Positions 8,461-15,771 of a stretch of DNA of 64,000 bases are shown piece by piece. A program made the position numbers and the translations under genes. Origin of the DNA: JBBDMC01 sp963775235 (GTDB taxonomy: Bacteria; Pseudomonadota; Alphaproteobacteria; Rhizobiales; Kaistiaceae). Each line of letters starts with the position of its first letter. The stretch's first letter is position 1. A model generated the notes under the pieces. The model did not search any database and was not told the DNA's origin. It saw only the letters and a program-made list of their open reading frames with translations. The stretch lies in assembly GCA_963775235.1 (NCBI GenBank), contig CAVZHY010000006.1, positions 434,001-498,000 on the forward strand, given 5' to 3'.

Positions 8461-9189
8461 ATGATGTCCGACGGTGCGGTAATGCTTCTCGCCCAAGCCG
8501 AACAGCGGCTGGCGAGAAGCTCGCTGCAGCGATCGCCGCCATCCGCTGCCCCGGTCATTCACCCACCGCGCGACATTTTGCGCGCATTCTGGCGATCGCC
8601 TGCGGCTACGAGGATGCCGACGACCTCGACCCGGTTGCACTTCGACCCCGCCGTCCCCCCTCCGGCGTCTCCAGACCGGCGAGCGGCGGCTCAGGTCTTT
8701 CAATCCGGCGTGACTGGTCAGTTCGACATTAAGCCGCCGCCCGGTTGGACCAAGAAGGAATGGCGCGCGGCCCTCCAGCGAGCATTCGGATCGAGGTCGA
8801 ACTCCTTCGTTGCGGCAAATGTCGGGCGGCTTCTCACAGCCTGCACGCCGCCCGGATACGTGTCGCCCACCTCCACCACCGTGTCCGCCGCCCTTGCCAT
8901 CATCGAAGCGCTGGAGCCGGTAAACGAGGTGCAGGCGACGGTGGCAGTGCACATCGCCTGCGTGGACGCGGCGTCCGGCAACTTGCTGAGCCGCATGGCC
9001 AGGGACCCTGGGCCCATGTCGACCACCATCAGGTCCAATGCATTTGCCAAGCTGGAACGAGCCTTCACGTCGTTGATCGCGCTTTATCAACGTCTCAAGT
9101 ACGGCAACCAACAGACCATCCGGATTGAAAAGGTGGAGATCCAACCCGGTGCGCAAGCCGTCGTTGGTCAAGTCGTTTCGCGGAAGTAA
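8461..9189 (+). CDS. hypothetical protein of the integrated element, possibly N-terminally frameshifted
   Basis: Reads as 242 residues. From about residue 75 it looks like a real soluble protein (KPPPGWTKKEWRAALQRAFG, AKLERAFTSLIALYQRLKY) ending NQQTIRIEKVEIQPGAQAVV, a tail style seen in hypothetical proteins of alphaproteobacterial mobile elements. The first 70 residues are Ser/Pro/Arg-rich and look out of frame. The frame one base earlier instead gives helix-like sequence (TAAGEKLAAAIAAIRCPG, ARHFARILAIACGYEDADDL) from ATG 8382. One extra base around 8640-8690 would join them into a roughly 270-residue protein. Function unknown. Confidence 0.6.
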   Translation: MMSDGAVMLLAQAEQRLARSSLQRSPPSAAPVIHPPRDILRAFWRSPAATRMPTTSTRLHFDPAVPPPASPDRRAAAQVFQSGVTGQFDIKPPPGWTKKEWRAALQRAFGSRSNSFVAANVGRLLTACTPPGYVSPTSTTVSAALAIIEALEPVNEVQATVAVHIACVDAASGNLLSRMARDPGPMSTTIRSNAFAKLERAFTSLIALYQRLKYGNQQTIRIEKVEIQPGAQAVVGQVVSRK

Positions 9190-9213
9190 CCCCCCAAACC
9201 GAGGAGACTTACA

Positions 9214-9426
9214 ATGAACAGCATCTACGCGGCTGCATGCAGCCTCGACGGGGACGTCCTCCGCCTGGTCTTCATCGGCGAGGATACGCCAGAGGCGGCA
9301 CAGACAGCGCTTTTTCGCGTTTCCCCGAAATTTGGCAAGAAGCATGGCCGAAGACGCGTCGATCCAGATCACCATTCAGCCCGTACCGGCTGGGCTTGCA
9401 GACGCATTGCACCTTGGTCGCGGTGA
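9214..9426 (+). CDS. small hypothetical protein
   Basis: 70 residues starting MNSIYAAACSLDGDVLRLVF with GGAGA upstream, 24 bases after the previous gene. The first 45 residues look protein-like; the rest is basic and may be out of frame because the overlapping frame (9344-9478) has the better sequence there. The two could be one gene with one extra base. No family recognised. Confidence 0.4.
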   Translation: MNSIYAAACSLDGDVLRLVFIGEDTPEAAQTALFRVSPKFGKKHGRRRVDPDHHSARTGWACRRIAPWSR

Positions 9427-9478
9427 AACCCAAGAGTGGTGGGTCGGCGAGCGTCACCCGGCCTCCACGAGAACATGA
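9344..9478 (+). CDS. very small hypothetical protein or C-terminal half of the preceding gene
   Basis: 44 residues from ATG 9344: MAEDASIQITIQPVPAGLAD, then ALHLGRGETQEWWVGERHPA. The even, non-repetitive composition suggests it is coding. It overlaps the previous small gene in the +1 frame, so it is either a separate overlapping gene or that gene's true C-terminus after a one-base frameshift. Function unknown. Confidence 0.35.
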   Translation: MAEDASIQITIQPVPAGLADALHLGRGETQEWWVGERHPASTRT

Positions 9479-9519
9479 CGGCCCTGCAAGCCGCTGAACT
9501 ATCGATGTGGAGATCCTAG

Positions 9520-9888
9520 ATGGCCTGGGGCGGCAAGCGACTAGGAGCCGGTAGGCCGAAGGGCAGGAGGGACAAGGCGACAGCCGAGAAGCTGGCGTCG
9601 CTAGAGGAACTCGCCAGGACGCACACGGAGACGGCCCTGAACGCGCTGGTCGCCATCGCCACCTCGGGCGAGAGCGAGGCGGCGCGCGTGGCGGCCGCCA
9701 ATGCCCTGCTGGACCGAGGCTACGGCAGGCCCAAGCAGGCCATGATCCACACCGGCAAGGACGATGGACCCGTTCAGATCGAACATGTCAGCGCACGTGA
9801 ACTCATCGAGCGCCGAATCGCTTGGAGTGGGCCCCTCGGGGCGGACAGGGATCAGGCTGCTGATTTGACCGTCGGCCGGGTGTGTTGA
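9520..9888 (+). CDS. phage-like small protein, C-terminus replaced by an insertion sequence
   Basis: 122 residues. It opens MAWGGKRLGAGRPKGRRDKA and has a helical core with ARVAAANALLDRGYGRPKQA, the layout of small proteins encoded beside phage packaging genes and often annotated as terminase-small-subunit-like. The match ends near residue 105 (SARELIERRIA). The remaining residues are encoded by the edge of the IS remnant, so the natural C-terminus has been lost. A ribosome site GGAG lies about 9 bases before the ATG. Its presence supports a phage-derived origin for the island cargo. Confidence 0.6.
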   Translation: MAWGGKRLGAGRPKGRRDKATAEKLASLEELARTHTETALNALVAIATSGESEAARVAAANALLDRGYGRPKQAMIHTGKDDGPVQIEHVSARELIERRIAWSGPLGADRDQAADLTVGRVC

Positions 9889-9899
9889 TCCTCGAACTG

Positions 9900-10145
9900 T
9901 TATGGGCTCAGGTAGCCGAGTGCCGAGTGGAGCCGCCGGCTGTTGTAGACCTCGTCGATGAAGCGCGGAAGGTTGTCGGCGACCTCGGCAAAGGTTTCGT
10001 AGGCCATCGGATAGACGGCCTCGACCTTCAGCGTCTTCATGAAGCTCTCTGCCTTGGCATTGTCATAGGGGTTGCCGCGTCGGCCCATCGAGCCGACGAG
10101 GCCATTGGCGGCCAACGTTTCACGATAGACCTGTGCGGCGTATTG
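9900..10145 (-). pseudogene. IS3-family transposase, C-terminal fragment
   Basis: 81 codons from QYAAQVYRETLAANGL to the stop at 9900. It contains the last part of the DDE integrase core (RRGNPYDNAKAESFMKTLK, where the Glu of AESF is the third acidic residue) and the typical IS3 ending YNSRRLHSALGYLSP. Everything upstream, including the first two catalytic Asp residues, is missing, replaced by IS30 sequence. Not functional. Confidence 0.8.
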
Positions 10146-10185
10146 GGCGGATTCAAGCGGTCGTCGCAACACGGATTTTGTCGAA

Positions 10186-10419
10186 CTACCGCAACCATTC
10201 GTCAAGGGCCCCTGCCGGCGTTCTCCAGCCGAGCGTCTTTCTTGGCCTGGTGTTGAGGGCGGCCTGCACGGCGGCGAGTTCCTCGGCACTATGCACGCTG
10301 AGATCGGTGCCTTTCGGGAAGTATTGGCGCAGCAGTCCATTGGTGTTCTCGTTGGTCCCGCGCTGCCATGGGCTTTGCGGATCGCAGAAGTAGACCTGCA
10401 CGCCGGCATCGATCTTCAA
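10186..10419 (-). pseudogene. IS30-family transposase, C-terminal fragment
   Basis: 77 codons with the well-conserved IS30 ending: VQVYFCDPQSPWQRGTNENT, NGLLRQYFPKGTDLSVHSAE, LNTRPRKTLGWRTP. Upstream of about 10430 the match breaks among frames and no helix-turn-helix N-terminus is found. Not functional. Confidence 0.8.
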
Positions 10420-10559
10420 GCGGGCGTGCCCGTCCTGTACCGACCATTCCTGGAGCCGGCGGGAGCTCCCGACCGTGCTGCTCCACCATGTAGCCGGCAG
10501 CGGCGGCGACCGGGTTCCGGCGCATTTTGACAGGGGCCGGATCGCGTGTTGGCGCTGCA

Positions 10560-10957
10560 AATCGCCACAGAAGGGTTGATTGAGGTTTTCGGCATGCCCC
10601 CTCCCCAGCGTTTCCGGGTTCATTGATCGTCCCCCACGCCGGGGCAAATTCCCACGCATCGCTGCCTCCGGCCGCCTGACTAGCGGCGGCAGTTTCTTCG
10701 ACCGCACGCGCACCCCTCGACATGAATCGACCCTATCAGGGGCGTGATCTTGGGGAACGGGTCTCGCATTTTTGGTTTGCTGTTCCCGTATTCCTTGCAA
10801 CTAGACACAGGTCGACCCTTTCCGCCCGGAGGGGTTTCCGGCCTCTGACCAGGAGGAGGGCGACCTTACAGTTGGGCACCCCGCGTACTTGCTCCCCCTT
10901 GCTCCTTTTGGAGCCCGCCTCGTTGTCCCCGAGACGGTCCGCATGTGATCACTCACA
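10560..10957. other. degenerate stretch without a recognisable gene
   Basis: About 400 bases between the IS30 fragment and the small minus-strand gene. Open frames exist on both strands but are rich in Arg, Ser and Pro and have no start signals or family features. Probably decayed IS or island sequence. Confidence 0.4.
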
Positions 10958-11194
10958 TCAGGAAATGATTGGGACGGATGGTCGGTCCGCTGACACCTCG
11001 ATTTCCTGCCATCGGGTCCGGGGGTTGCCCGGCTCCGGGCCGCGCGTTCTAAGGGTCTCGATTCCGCGCGATTTGTCTGATTTGTTTCCACGCTTGGTCT
11101 TCGGCGCGCGGCAACCGGACAGCCATTCATCACGCCCTTTTCGGGCGACGGCACGAGCAAGGCTGTAGGAAGACGGCCGCAACATTACGGTCAT
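10958..11194 (-). CDS. small hypothetical protein coupled to the AlpA-like gene
   Basis: 78 residues, very basic (MTVMLRPSSYSLARAVARKG; APKTKRGNKSDKSRG). Its ATG overlaps the stop of the upstream AlpA-like gene by four bases (ATGA), which argues for a real translationally coupled gene. No family recognised. Such small basic genes behind alpA are often accessory island genes. Confidence 0.45.
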   Translation of the reverse strand: MTVMLRPSSYSLARAVARKGRDEWLSGCRAPKTKRGNKSDKSRGIETLRTRGPEPGNPRTRWQEIEVSADRPSVPIIS

Positions 11195-11565
11195 CCCGTC
11201 GATGAGGCTTGTTTAAGCGGCTGAGGCGGGACGAATTCTTCACCGGCCGCGCGGGCGCGCTCCCATGCGGCAAGGCTCTTTCGCGGGATTCCCTTGCGGC
11301 TGCCGCCGGGCGTCAACGACACGGCCCGCGGGAAAGTGCCCTGCAGGGCCATCCGATACCGTGTGGTACGGCTCAGCCCGCTGCGGCGATGAACCTCCGG
11401 CTCAAGAGCGAAACCTTGGTCGTCATCGCGCTCCGGCTCGGTATTCGCCGTTGGGCGTGGGCGCGCTTGGTGCGCGCTGGCAGCAACGGAACCGATACCG
11501 CCTAGGTCGGTGCTCCACGCCCGCGGAGCGCGGGCAATATCGTGCTTCCCAAGGTCATCGGGCAT
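11191..11565 (-). CDS. AlpA-family helix-turn-helix regulator
   Basis: 124 residues. ATG 11565 is preferred over 11595 because GGAGAA lies 7 bases before it. The C-terminal 60 residues form an AlpA/MerR-like helix-turn-helix: VHRRSGLSRTTRYRMALQGT then FPRAVSLTPGGSRKGI and a KSLAAWERARAAG helix. AlpA proteins control integrase or excision functions of cryptic prophages and integrative elements. The Asp/Arg-rich N-terminal 60 residues are extra to the family. It is divergent in role but same-strand with the integrase and has a 9-bp inverted repeat upstream, a candidate for its own operator. Confidence 0.75.
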   Translation of the reverse strand: MPDDLGKHDIARAPRAWSTDLGGIGSVAASAHQARPRPTANTEPERDDDQGFALEPEVHRRSGLSRTTRYRMALQGTFPRAVSLTPGGSRKGIPRKSLAAWERARAAGEEFVPPQPLKQASSTG

Positions 11566-11633
11566 GCTCGTTTCTCCATGCACCGGCGTTTGCATGGGGA
11601 AGCGTAGGTGGCGAAATCGCTCCTGAATAACCC

Positions 11634-11666
11634 CCCTTTTAGCGTCGAGCGGCGCACCTAAAAGGG
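11634..11666. promoter_or_regulatory. 9-bp inverted repeat upstream of the AlpA-like gene
   Basis: CCCTTTTAG (11634-11642) and CTAAAAGGG (11658-11666) are perfect inverted copies 15 bases apart, about 70-100 bases upstream of the AlpA-like start. No run of T follows in the direction of transcription. Position fits an operator or excisionase-binding site. Confidence 0.4.
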
Positions 11667-11861
11667 TGTTTCAGAGTTCCTCGGTCCCTGAGGGCGGTGC
11701 AACCTGACGGGAACCATCGACGGTTCTACGGTCAAGGTCGGGCTGCTGGACACAACCTGAAGAACACGCTGGCGCGGTGGCTACCCCGGCGTCGTCGTCA
11801 AAGTCGTTGGCTGTGTCGTCGGGGTTGTGCCGGACATGAAGGCGTTGGCGTTAAGCCTACG

Positions 11862-12656
11862 TTACCGACGCCTCACCCGCTGCCGCTTGCGGCTGGGCAT
11901 GAGATTGATCAGCTGCCTGGTCGATTTTGGACGGGCTTCCTCGTCCGGCAGCAGTTGGCCAACCGCGTACATCAAGTTACACATGCGCGACGTGGACGTC
12001 GGTTCATCCTCACTGGCGTGCCTGTTGTCCGTGTAGAGTAGAGGCCATCTGTGATTCTTGCAGACGGGAATCAGATGGTCTCGCAGGTAATCGAAATGCG
12101 AGGTTTCGGTCTGTTTGGAGGCCCACCGTTTGGATTCGTGTGCGGCCAGATTTGCGGCCAGCGGCAGGTCGCCTAGAACCAGTTGAAATGCTTCCCATCG
12201 CCTGAACCTTTCCGCGTTTTCGGCGGGGTTAGCGCCGGATCCGGCCCTGGTCGCTTCGGCTCTGTTCTTCGCAGCCTCGGCTCTCGTCGCCACCGCCTCG
12301 ACCATCCGAGCTGTCTCGTAGGCCAAATGCTTCGCCCTAGGCTCTTCGGGTCGGGGTGGCGGAGAGAACAAAAGTTCTCGAAGTGTTCGAGCGGTAGCGG
12401 CAATTTTTTTCGCCTGCTTATTTGTTTCGCCGACAGTCGAGGCCGTCCGCAGGCGACGCCAGCATCCGTCGGTGACCGATAGCGCCTCTTCAATGTGATG
12501 CACATCGTTGTCGTTGAAGTCGACGCCGAGTCTCTCCGATATCGCCACTAGTTGTTGGCGCAGCGCTTCCCGCTCTTCATCGGTCTTCCAGATCCACTCG
12601 AAGGCGAAGCCCGGAGAGACGACGGGATTTCGCTTGAAGCCTGGGAGCCTACCCAT
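11862..12656 (-). CDS. hypothetical protein following the integrase
   Basis: 264 residues from ATG 12656, which overlaps the integrase stop by 8 bases; a longer frame to 12704 would overlap by 56. The sequence is soluble, with a helical Ala/Arg/Glu-rich centre (MVEAVATRAEAAKNRAEATR) and a more ordered C-terminal third (HFDYLRDHLIPVCKNHRWPL). It ends in a basic tail, MPSRKRQRVRRR. No family recognised. Genes placed this way after P4-type integrases are usually element-specific cargo. Confidence 0.6.
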   Translation of the reverse strand: MGRLPGFKRNPVVSPGFAFEWIWKTDEEREALRQQLVAISERLGVDFNDNDVHHIEEALSVTDGCWRRLRTASTVGETNKQAKKIAATARTLRELLFSPPPRPEEPRAKHLAYETARMVEAVATRAEAAKNRAEATRAGSGANPAENAERFRRWEAFQLVLGDLPLAANLAAHESKRWASKQTETSHFDYLRDHLIPVCKNHRWPLLYTDNRHASEDEPTSTSRMCNLMYAVGQLLPDEEARPKSTRQLINLMPSRKRQRVRRR

Positions 12657-13899
12657 TTGCTGTCCGATCCATGTGGACCAAGTTGTCCGCGGCCCGATCA
12701 CCACAGAAACGCTCCCAAGCCGCCATCAGTTCGCGGCGGCGGTCCAGCAAGTCGCCCCGTCTATAGGCGCGCTCGGTTGCGTCACCCACGACGTGGGACA
12801 AAGACATTTCGGCCAGCTCACGCGGAAAGGAAGTTTGCTCACCGGCCCAATCCCGGAAGGCCGACCGGAAGCCGTGAACCGTCGCGTCCACCTTCATCCT
12901 CTGCAGGCGCCGCTCCAGCGCGCCGGTGGACGGACCACGGCGCCATCGCCTGCCCTGCCCTGGAAAGATGAATTCGGCTCCATCGCCCTCGGCCTTCATT
13001 TCGTCGAGGATGGCAAGACAACGCTGGCCGAGAGGCACTCGGTGGTCGCGACCGGACTTCGTTCGCACGGCTGGGACGGTCCACACGCCTTTGTCCCGGT
13101 CGATTTCCTCCCAGCGGACACCTATAGTCTCGCCCGTGCGGGCGGCCGTCAGGATGGTCCATTCAAGGGCACGCGCGGAAGCCCCCAGGTCGGCGCGTAG
13201 GCGCTCCATGAAGGCCGGAACCTCGGCATAGGGCAAGGCCTTATGGTGGCCGCGCGTGAGCTTCTGACGGGCGGGGAGAAGGTGGTCGAGGTGGCCGCGC
13301 CATCGCGCCGGATTTTCGCCCTGGCGAAGTCCTTTCGCCTTGGCAGCATCCAGCACACGTTCAATGCGACCGCGAAGCCGGGACGCCGTTTCCGGACGAG
13401 TTAGCCAAAGGGGCTTCACCGCCGCGAGAACGTCATCAGTGGTGATGCCATCCAGCGGTTTCGGCCGGAGCGGCCCCGCGTACCGGGTCAGGGTCATTGC
13501 CCATTGGGCGCGGTGCTTCTCGTTGCGGAATCCGGGTGACAGGTCGGCAACAAGCTGGTCGGCGAAGGTACCGAAGGTCACCGTCCCCGCCTCCGGCGCA
13601 GAATTGTTGGCACGGCGCACCTCGATAGGGTTACGGCCGCCGTCACGCACCGCTTTCCACTTGTCGCGAGCTGCGCGGGCGTCGGCAAGCGAAAGGCCGC
13701 CAGGGCCAGCCCGGCCCAGCCCCATTTCGCGCAAGGTATTCGATCTGCCGGTCGGGTTTGCGTAACGAAACAGGTACGCCCACCGTTTCCGGCCCTTCCG
13801 GTCAATCACCAGGTAGAGGCCGTCCCCGTCCGCATGTCGCCCCGACTTCTTTAAACTTACGACCGACCTGGAAGTGAGCCGCTTTGTGCGAATAGCCAT
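12649..13899 (-). CDS. P4-type tyrosine site-specific integrase
   Basis: 416 residues. The N-terminal DUF4102-type arm-binding domain (LKKSGRHADGDGLYLVI) is followed by the SAM-like core-binding domain and the catalytic domain. Visible active residues are Arg in TAARTGETIGVRW, His-x-x-Arg in HGFRSAFRDWAG, His in LSHVVGDATERAY and the nucleophile Tyr in ERAYRRGD. Length is normal and the frame is intact, so the enzyme may be active. It is the outermost gene of the element, facing inward, as expected beside an attachment site. No tRNA gene was found next to it. A strong inverted repeat lies just upstream. Confidence 0.93.
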   Translation of the reverse strand: MAIRTKRLTSRSVVSLKKSGRHADGDGLYLVIDRKGRKRWAYLFRYANPTGRSNTLREMGLGRAGPGGLSLADARAARDKWKAVRDGGRNPIEVRRANNSAPEAGTVTFGTFADQLVADLSPGFRNEKHRAQWAMTLTRYAGPLRPKPLDGITTDDVLAAVKPLWLTRPETASRLRGRIERVLDAAKAKGLRQGENPARWRGHLDHLLPARQKLTRGHHKALPYAEVPAFMERLRADLGASARALEWTILTAARTGETIGVRWEEIDRDKGVWTVPAVRTKSGRDHRVPLGQRCLAILDEMKAEGDGAEFIFPGQGRRWRRGPSTGALERRLQRMKVDATVHGFRSAFRDWAGEQTSFPRELAEMSLSHVVGDATERAYRRGDLLDRRRELMAAWERFCGDRAADNLVHMDRTANG

Positions 13900-13911
13900 C
13901 GCTCCGTCTCT

Positions 13912-13940
13912 GTTAGGGTAGAGGCCTCTTTTACCCTAAC
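13912..13940. promoter_or_regulatory. inverted repeat just upstream of the integrase
   Basis: GTTAGGGTA (13912-13920) and TACCCTAAC (13932-13940) are perfect 9-bp arms around an 11-base spacer that itself contains the palindrome GAGGCCTC. It begins 13 bases before the integrase start codon. It could be an integrase operator, an arm-type integrase site or part of the attachment region. Confidence 0.45.
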
Positions 13941-14055
13941 ACGGGACACACACTGCGCGAAACGTGGTGGAACCATTAGACACAAGATATTGGCAGAATA
14001 CAGGGCAAAAGCGCACGGCCTGAACAAGTCCGAAACCGACTGCAGCGTGTAGTGG

Positions 14056-14078
14056 GGCGGACTCCCTCCGCCATTTTT
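14056..14078 (+). terminator. hairpin with T tract between integrase and rhomboid genes
   Basis: GGCGGA-CTCCC-TCCGCC followed by ATTTTT is a 6-bp stem with a short loop and T run on the plus strand. No plus-strand gene ends here, so it may be a relic of the original chromosomal site of integration. The sequence CTCCCTCCGCCA also resembles a tRNA 3' end, but no tRNA body is present. Confidence 0.3.
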
Positions 14079-14107
14079 GGACGGCGCCCGTGAAACCGGC
14101 GCGGGCC

Positions 14108-14995
14108 TTATCCGCTTGGCGGAGCCGCGTTCAGAGCGATAACCCACGCGCCGGCGAAAATCAGGAGGGCAACGGCCCCGAAAACGTATTGAGCGACCCC
14201 GGTCTGCATCGTGGCCTGCTGCCCGATGAGGATCAGGCCCGCGCCCAACAGGCAGCCAGTCAGGAAGCCGGCAATATGTGCGCCGACGTCGATCCGCTCG
14301 CCCTCGATGCCGAGGAACGCCAAGAGCATGACTCCCACGGCGAGCGGCACCCATCGGCGCAGCCCTTGCCTCCACAATGACCGCTGATGCTTCAACATGA
14401 GCACGGCCAGGAGGCCCACGGCGCCGAATATCGCAGTCGAGGCGCCGATGGCAGTGTGCTCAGCGGGCTGAAGCAGGGCGTTGAGGGCGTTGCCGATGCC
14501 GCCGGCGAGCAGGGTCATCAGCCACGCCAGGCCGCCGCCGAGAACCTGGGCGAGGATGACTCCAAAGAAAGCGCCCGCCATCAGGTTGGAGAAAAGATGC
14601 CCGTCGTCGGCGTGAAGACCAAGTGCGGTGAATGCCCGCCACCATTCCCCATCCCTCATGAGGCCAGATTGCGCTTCGCCGGCGGTCAACCAATCGAGCG
14701 AGAAGGCGTTTCGGCTGGCGGCGCCATAGACAAACAAGAGAACGCAGCAGTAGATCGCTGCCGATGCCAACGCTTCTGCGAAGGAATGTTGAGGCAGCGC
14801 CGGTGGCGGAGAAAGGCGATTGTCGCGCGCGTATGCGTCCAGTTCGCGCCGGGCTTTCGCCACGTCAGGGGCCGGAACAAGAAGTGTCAGGCCTCCATCA
14901 TGAGGGACTACCTGACAATCGATCCCCATGGCGACGAGCACCAGGGCGAACTGCTCCGCCTCCGGGTGGGTTAACCACCGCCAATCTCGATCCAC
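14108..14995 (-). CDS. rhomboid-family intramembrane serine protease
   Basis: 295 residues. A soluble N-terminal 80 residues is followed by six to seven membrane helices. The rhomboid signature is complete: HLFSNLMAGAFFG (His and Asn of the oxyanion site), GASTAIFGAVGLLAV (catalytic Ser in GAST) and VGAHIAGFLTGCLLGAGL (catalytic His). The product should cut membrane proteins within or near the bilayer. The N-terminal domain (PEAEQFALVLVAMGIDCQVV) resembles the cytoplasmic domain found before other proteobacterial rhomboids. The target is unknown. It lies just outside the integrated element. Confidence 0.9.
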   Translation of the reverse strand: MDRDWRWLTHPEAEQFALVLVAMGIDCQVVPHDGGLTLLVPAPDVAKARRELDAYARDNRLSPPPALPQHSFAEALASAAIYCCVLLFVYGAASRNAFSLDWLTAGEAQSGLMRDGEWWRAFTALGLHADDGHLFSNLMAGAFFGVILAQVLGGGLAWLMTLLAGGIGNALNALLQPAEHTAIGASTAIFGAVGLLAVLMLKHQRSLWRQGLRRWVPLAVGVMLLAFLGIEGERIDVGAHIAGFLTGCLLGAGLILIGQQATMQTGVAQYVFGAVALLIFAGAWVIALNAAPPSG

Positions 14996-15077
14996 GTTTC
15001 TTCGGCGTCATCGTTCAAGGATCGGTCTCACAGTTCGACGAATGGCCAAGCCTAGCAGACGGGTGCATTAGGTAGGG

Positions 15078-15755
15078 ATGTGCGGTCGCTACGACAATCT
15101 CATCGCGCGGGAGGCCTACAAGCGGCTGTTCCGTGTCGAGCGGCTGCCGGCGTCCAATTTCCCGCCCCGCTACAACGTCGCGCCGACCGACCCTATTCCG
15201 ATCGTGCGGATCGATCCCCGCGACGGTACCCGCGAACTGACGATGGCGCGCTGGGGGCTGGTGCCCTTCTGGATGAAGGAGATGCCCAAGGTTCCCCATA
15301 TCAACGCCCGCATGGAAACCGTGGCGAAGGCCCCGCTGTTCCGCGAAGCTTTCGCCAGGCGGCGGTGTCTCATCCCGGCGACGGGCTTCTACGAGTGGGA
15401 GAAGCGCGCCGACGGCCGCCAGCCCTATCGCTTTGTCATGAAGGACCTGGAGCCGTTCGCCTTCGCGGGGCTATGGGAGTTCGCACGCATCGCGGGACAG
15501 GACATCCTGTCGGCCACGATCATTGTCGGCCCGCCGAACACGATTGCAGCACCGATCCACGACCGCATGCCGATGATCCTGGACCCGGGCGACTACGACC
15601 GGTGGCTCGACAAGCGAACGTCGACCGACGATGCCCACGCGATGCTCAGGCCGTACGATGCCGACCTGATGAAGGCCTACGAGGTGAGCCGTGCGGTCAA
15701 CAGCGTGAAGAACGACACGGCAGAATGTATCGAGCCGATCGCGGGGACCGGCTGA
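15078..15755 (+). CDS. SRAP-domain protein (YedK/HMCES family), abasic-site DNA-protein crosslinker
   Basis: 225 residues, normal length. The invariant Cys2 (MCGRYDNL) that forms the thiazolidine link with abasic sites in single-stranded DNA is present. So are the family residues Asn-Ala-Arg (HINARMETV), Glu in TGFYEWEK and His in PIHDRMPMIL. The enzyme shields abasic sites at replication forks. It stands alone, convergent with araA, and no SOS-box was recognised upstream. Confidence 0.92.
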   Translation: MCGRYDNLIAREAYKRLFRVERLPASNFPPRYNVAPTDPIPIVRIDPRDGTRELTMARWGLVPFWMKEMPKVPHINARMETVAKAPLFREAFARRRCLIPATGFYEWEKRADGRQPYRFVMKDLEPFAFAGLWEFARIAGQDILSATIIVGPPNTIAAPIHDRMPMILDPGDYDRWLDKRTSTDDAHAMLRPYDADLMKAYEVSRAVNSVKNDTAECIEPIAGTG

Positions 15756-15771
15756 TGCTGGTGGCCCCTCC

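Larger units (their letters stand above)
9840..10560. mobile_element. nested insertion-sequence remnants: IS30-type fragment inserted in an IS3-type fragment
   Basis: The left part holds the last 81 codons of an IS3-family transposase and the right part the last 77 codons of an IS30-family transposase, both on the minus strand. The IS3 frame stops matching at about 10145. The 40 bases from there to the IS30 stop codon contain GTTGCGACGACC on the minus strand, resembling IS30-type terminal sequence. This suggests IS30 landed inside IS3 and both were then trimmed. The outer limits are approximate. No full-length transposase remains. Confidence 0.65.
8200..13940. mobile_element. small integrated genetic element (integrase island), ends approximate
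   Basis: An integrase, an AlpA-like regulator, several unrecognised small genes, a phage-like small protein and nested IS remnants are grouped between the HiPIP gene and the rhomboid gene. Both flanks return to chromosomal functions. No direct repeats marking the ends were found by eye, so the limits are estimates. No phage structural genes, conjugation genes or defence genes are recognised. Confidence 0.6.

Noticed and set aside
10722..11168. A 148-residue plus-strand frame in the island
   Set aside because: Ser/Arg/Pro-rich, no ribosome site, and opposite a better-supported minus-strand gene.
14041..14080. tRNA-like 3' end (CTCCCTCCGCCA) beside the integrase as an attachment site
   Set aside because: No tRNA body can be folded upstream and no second copy was found at the far end of the element.
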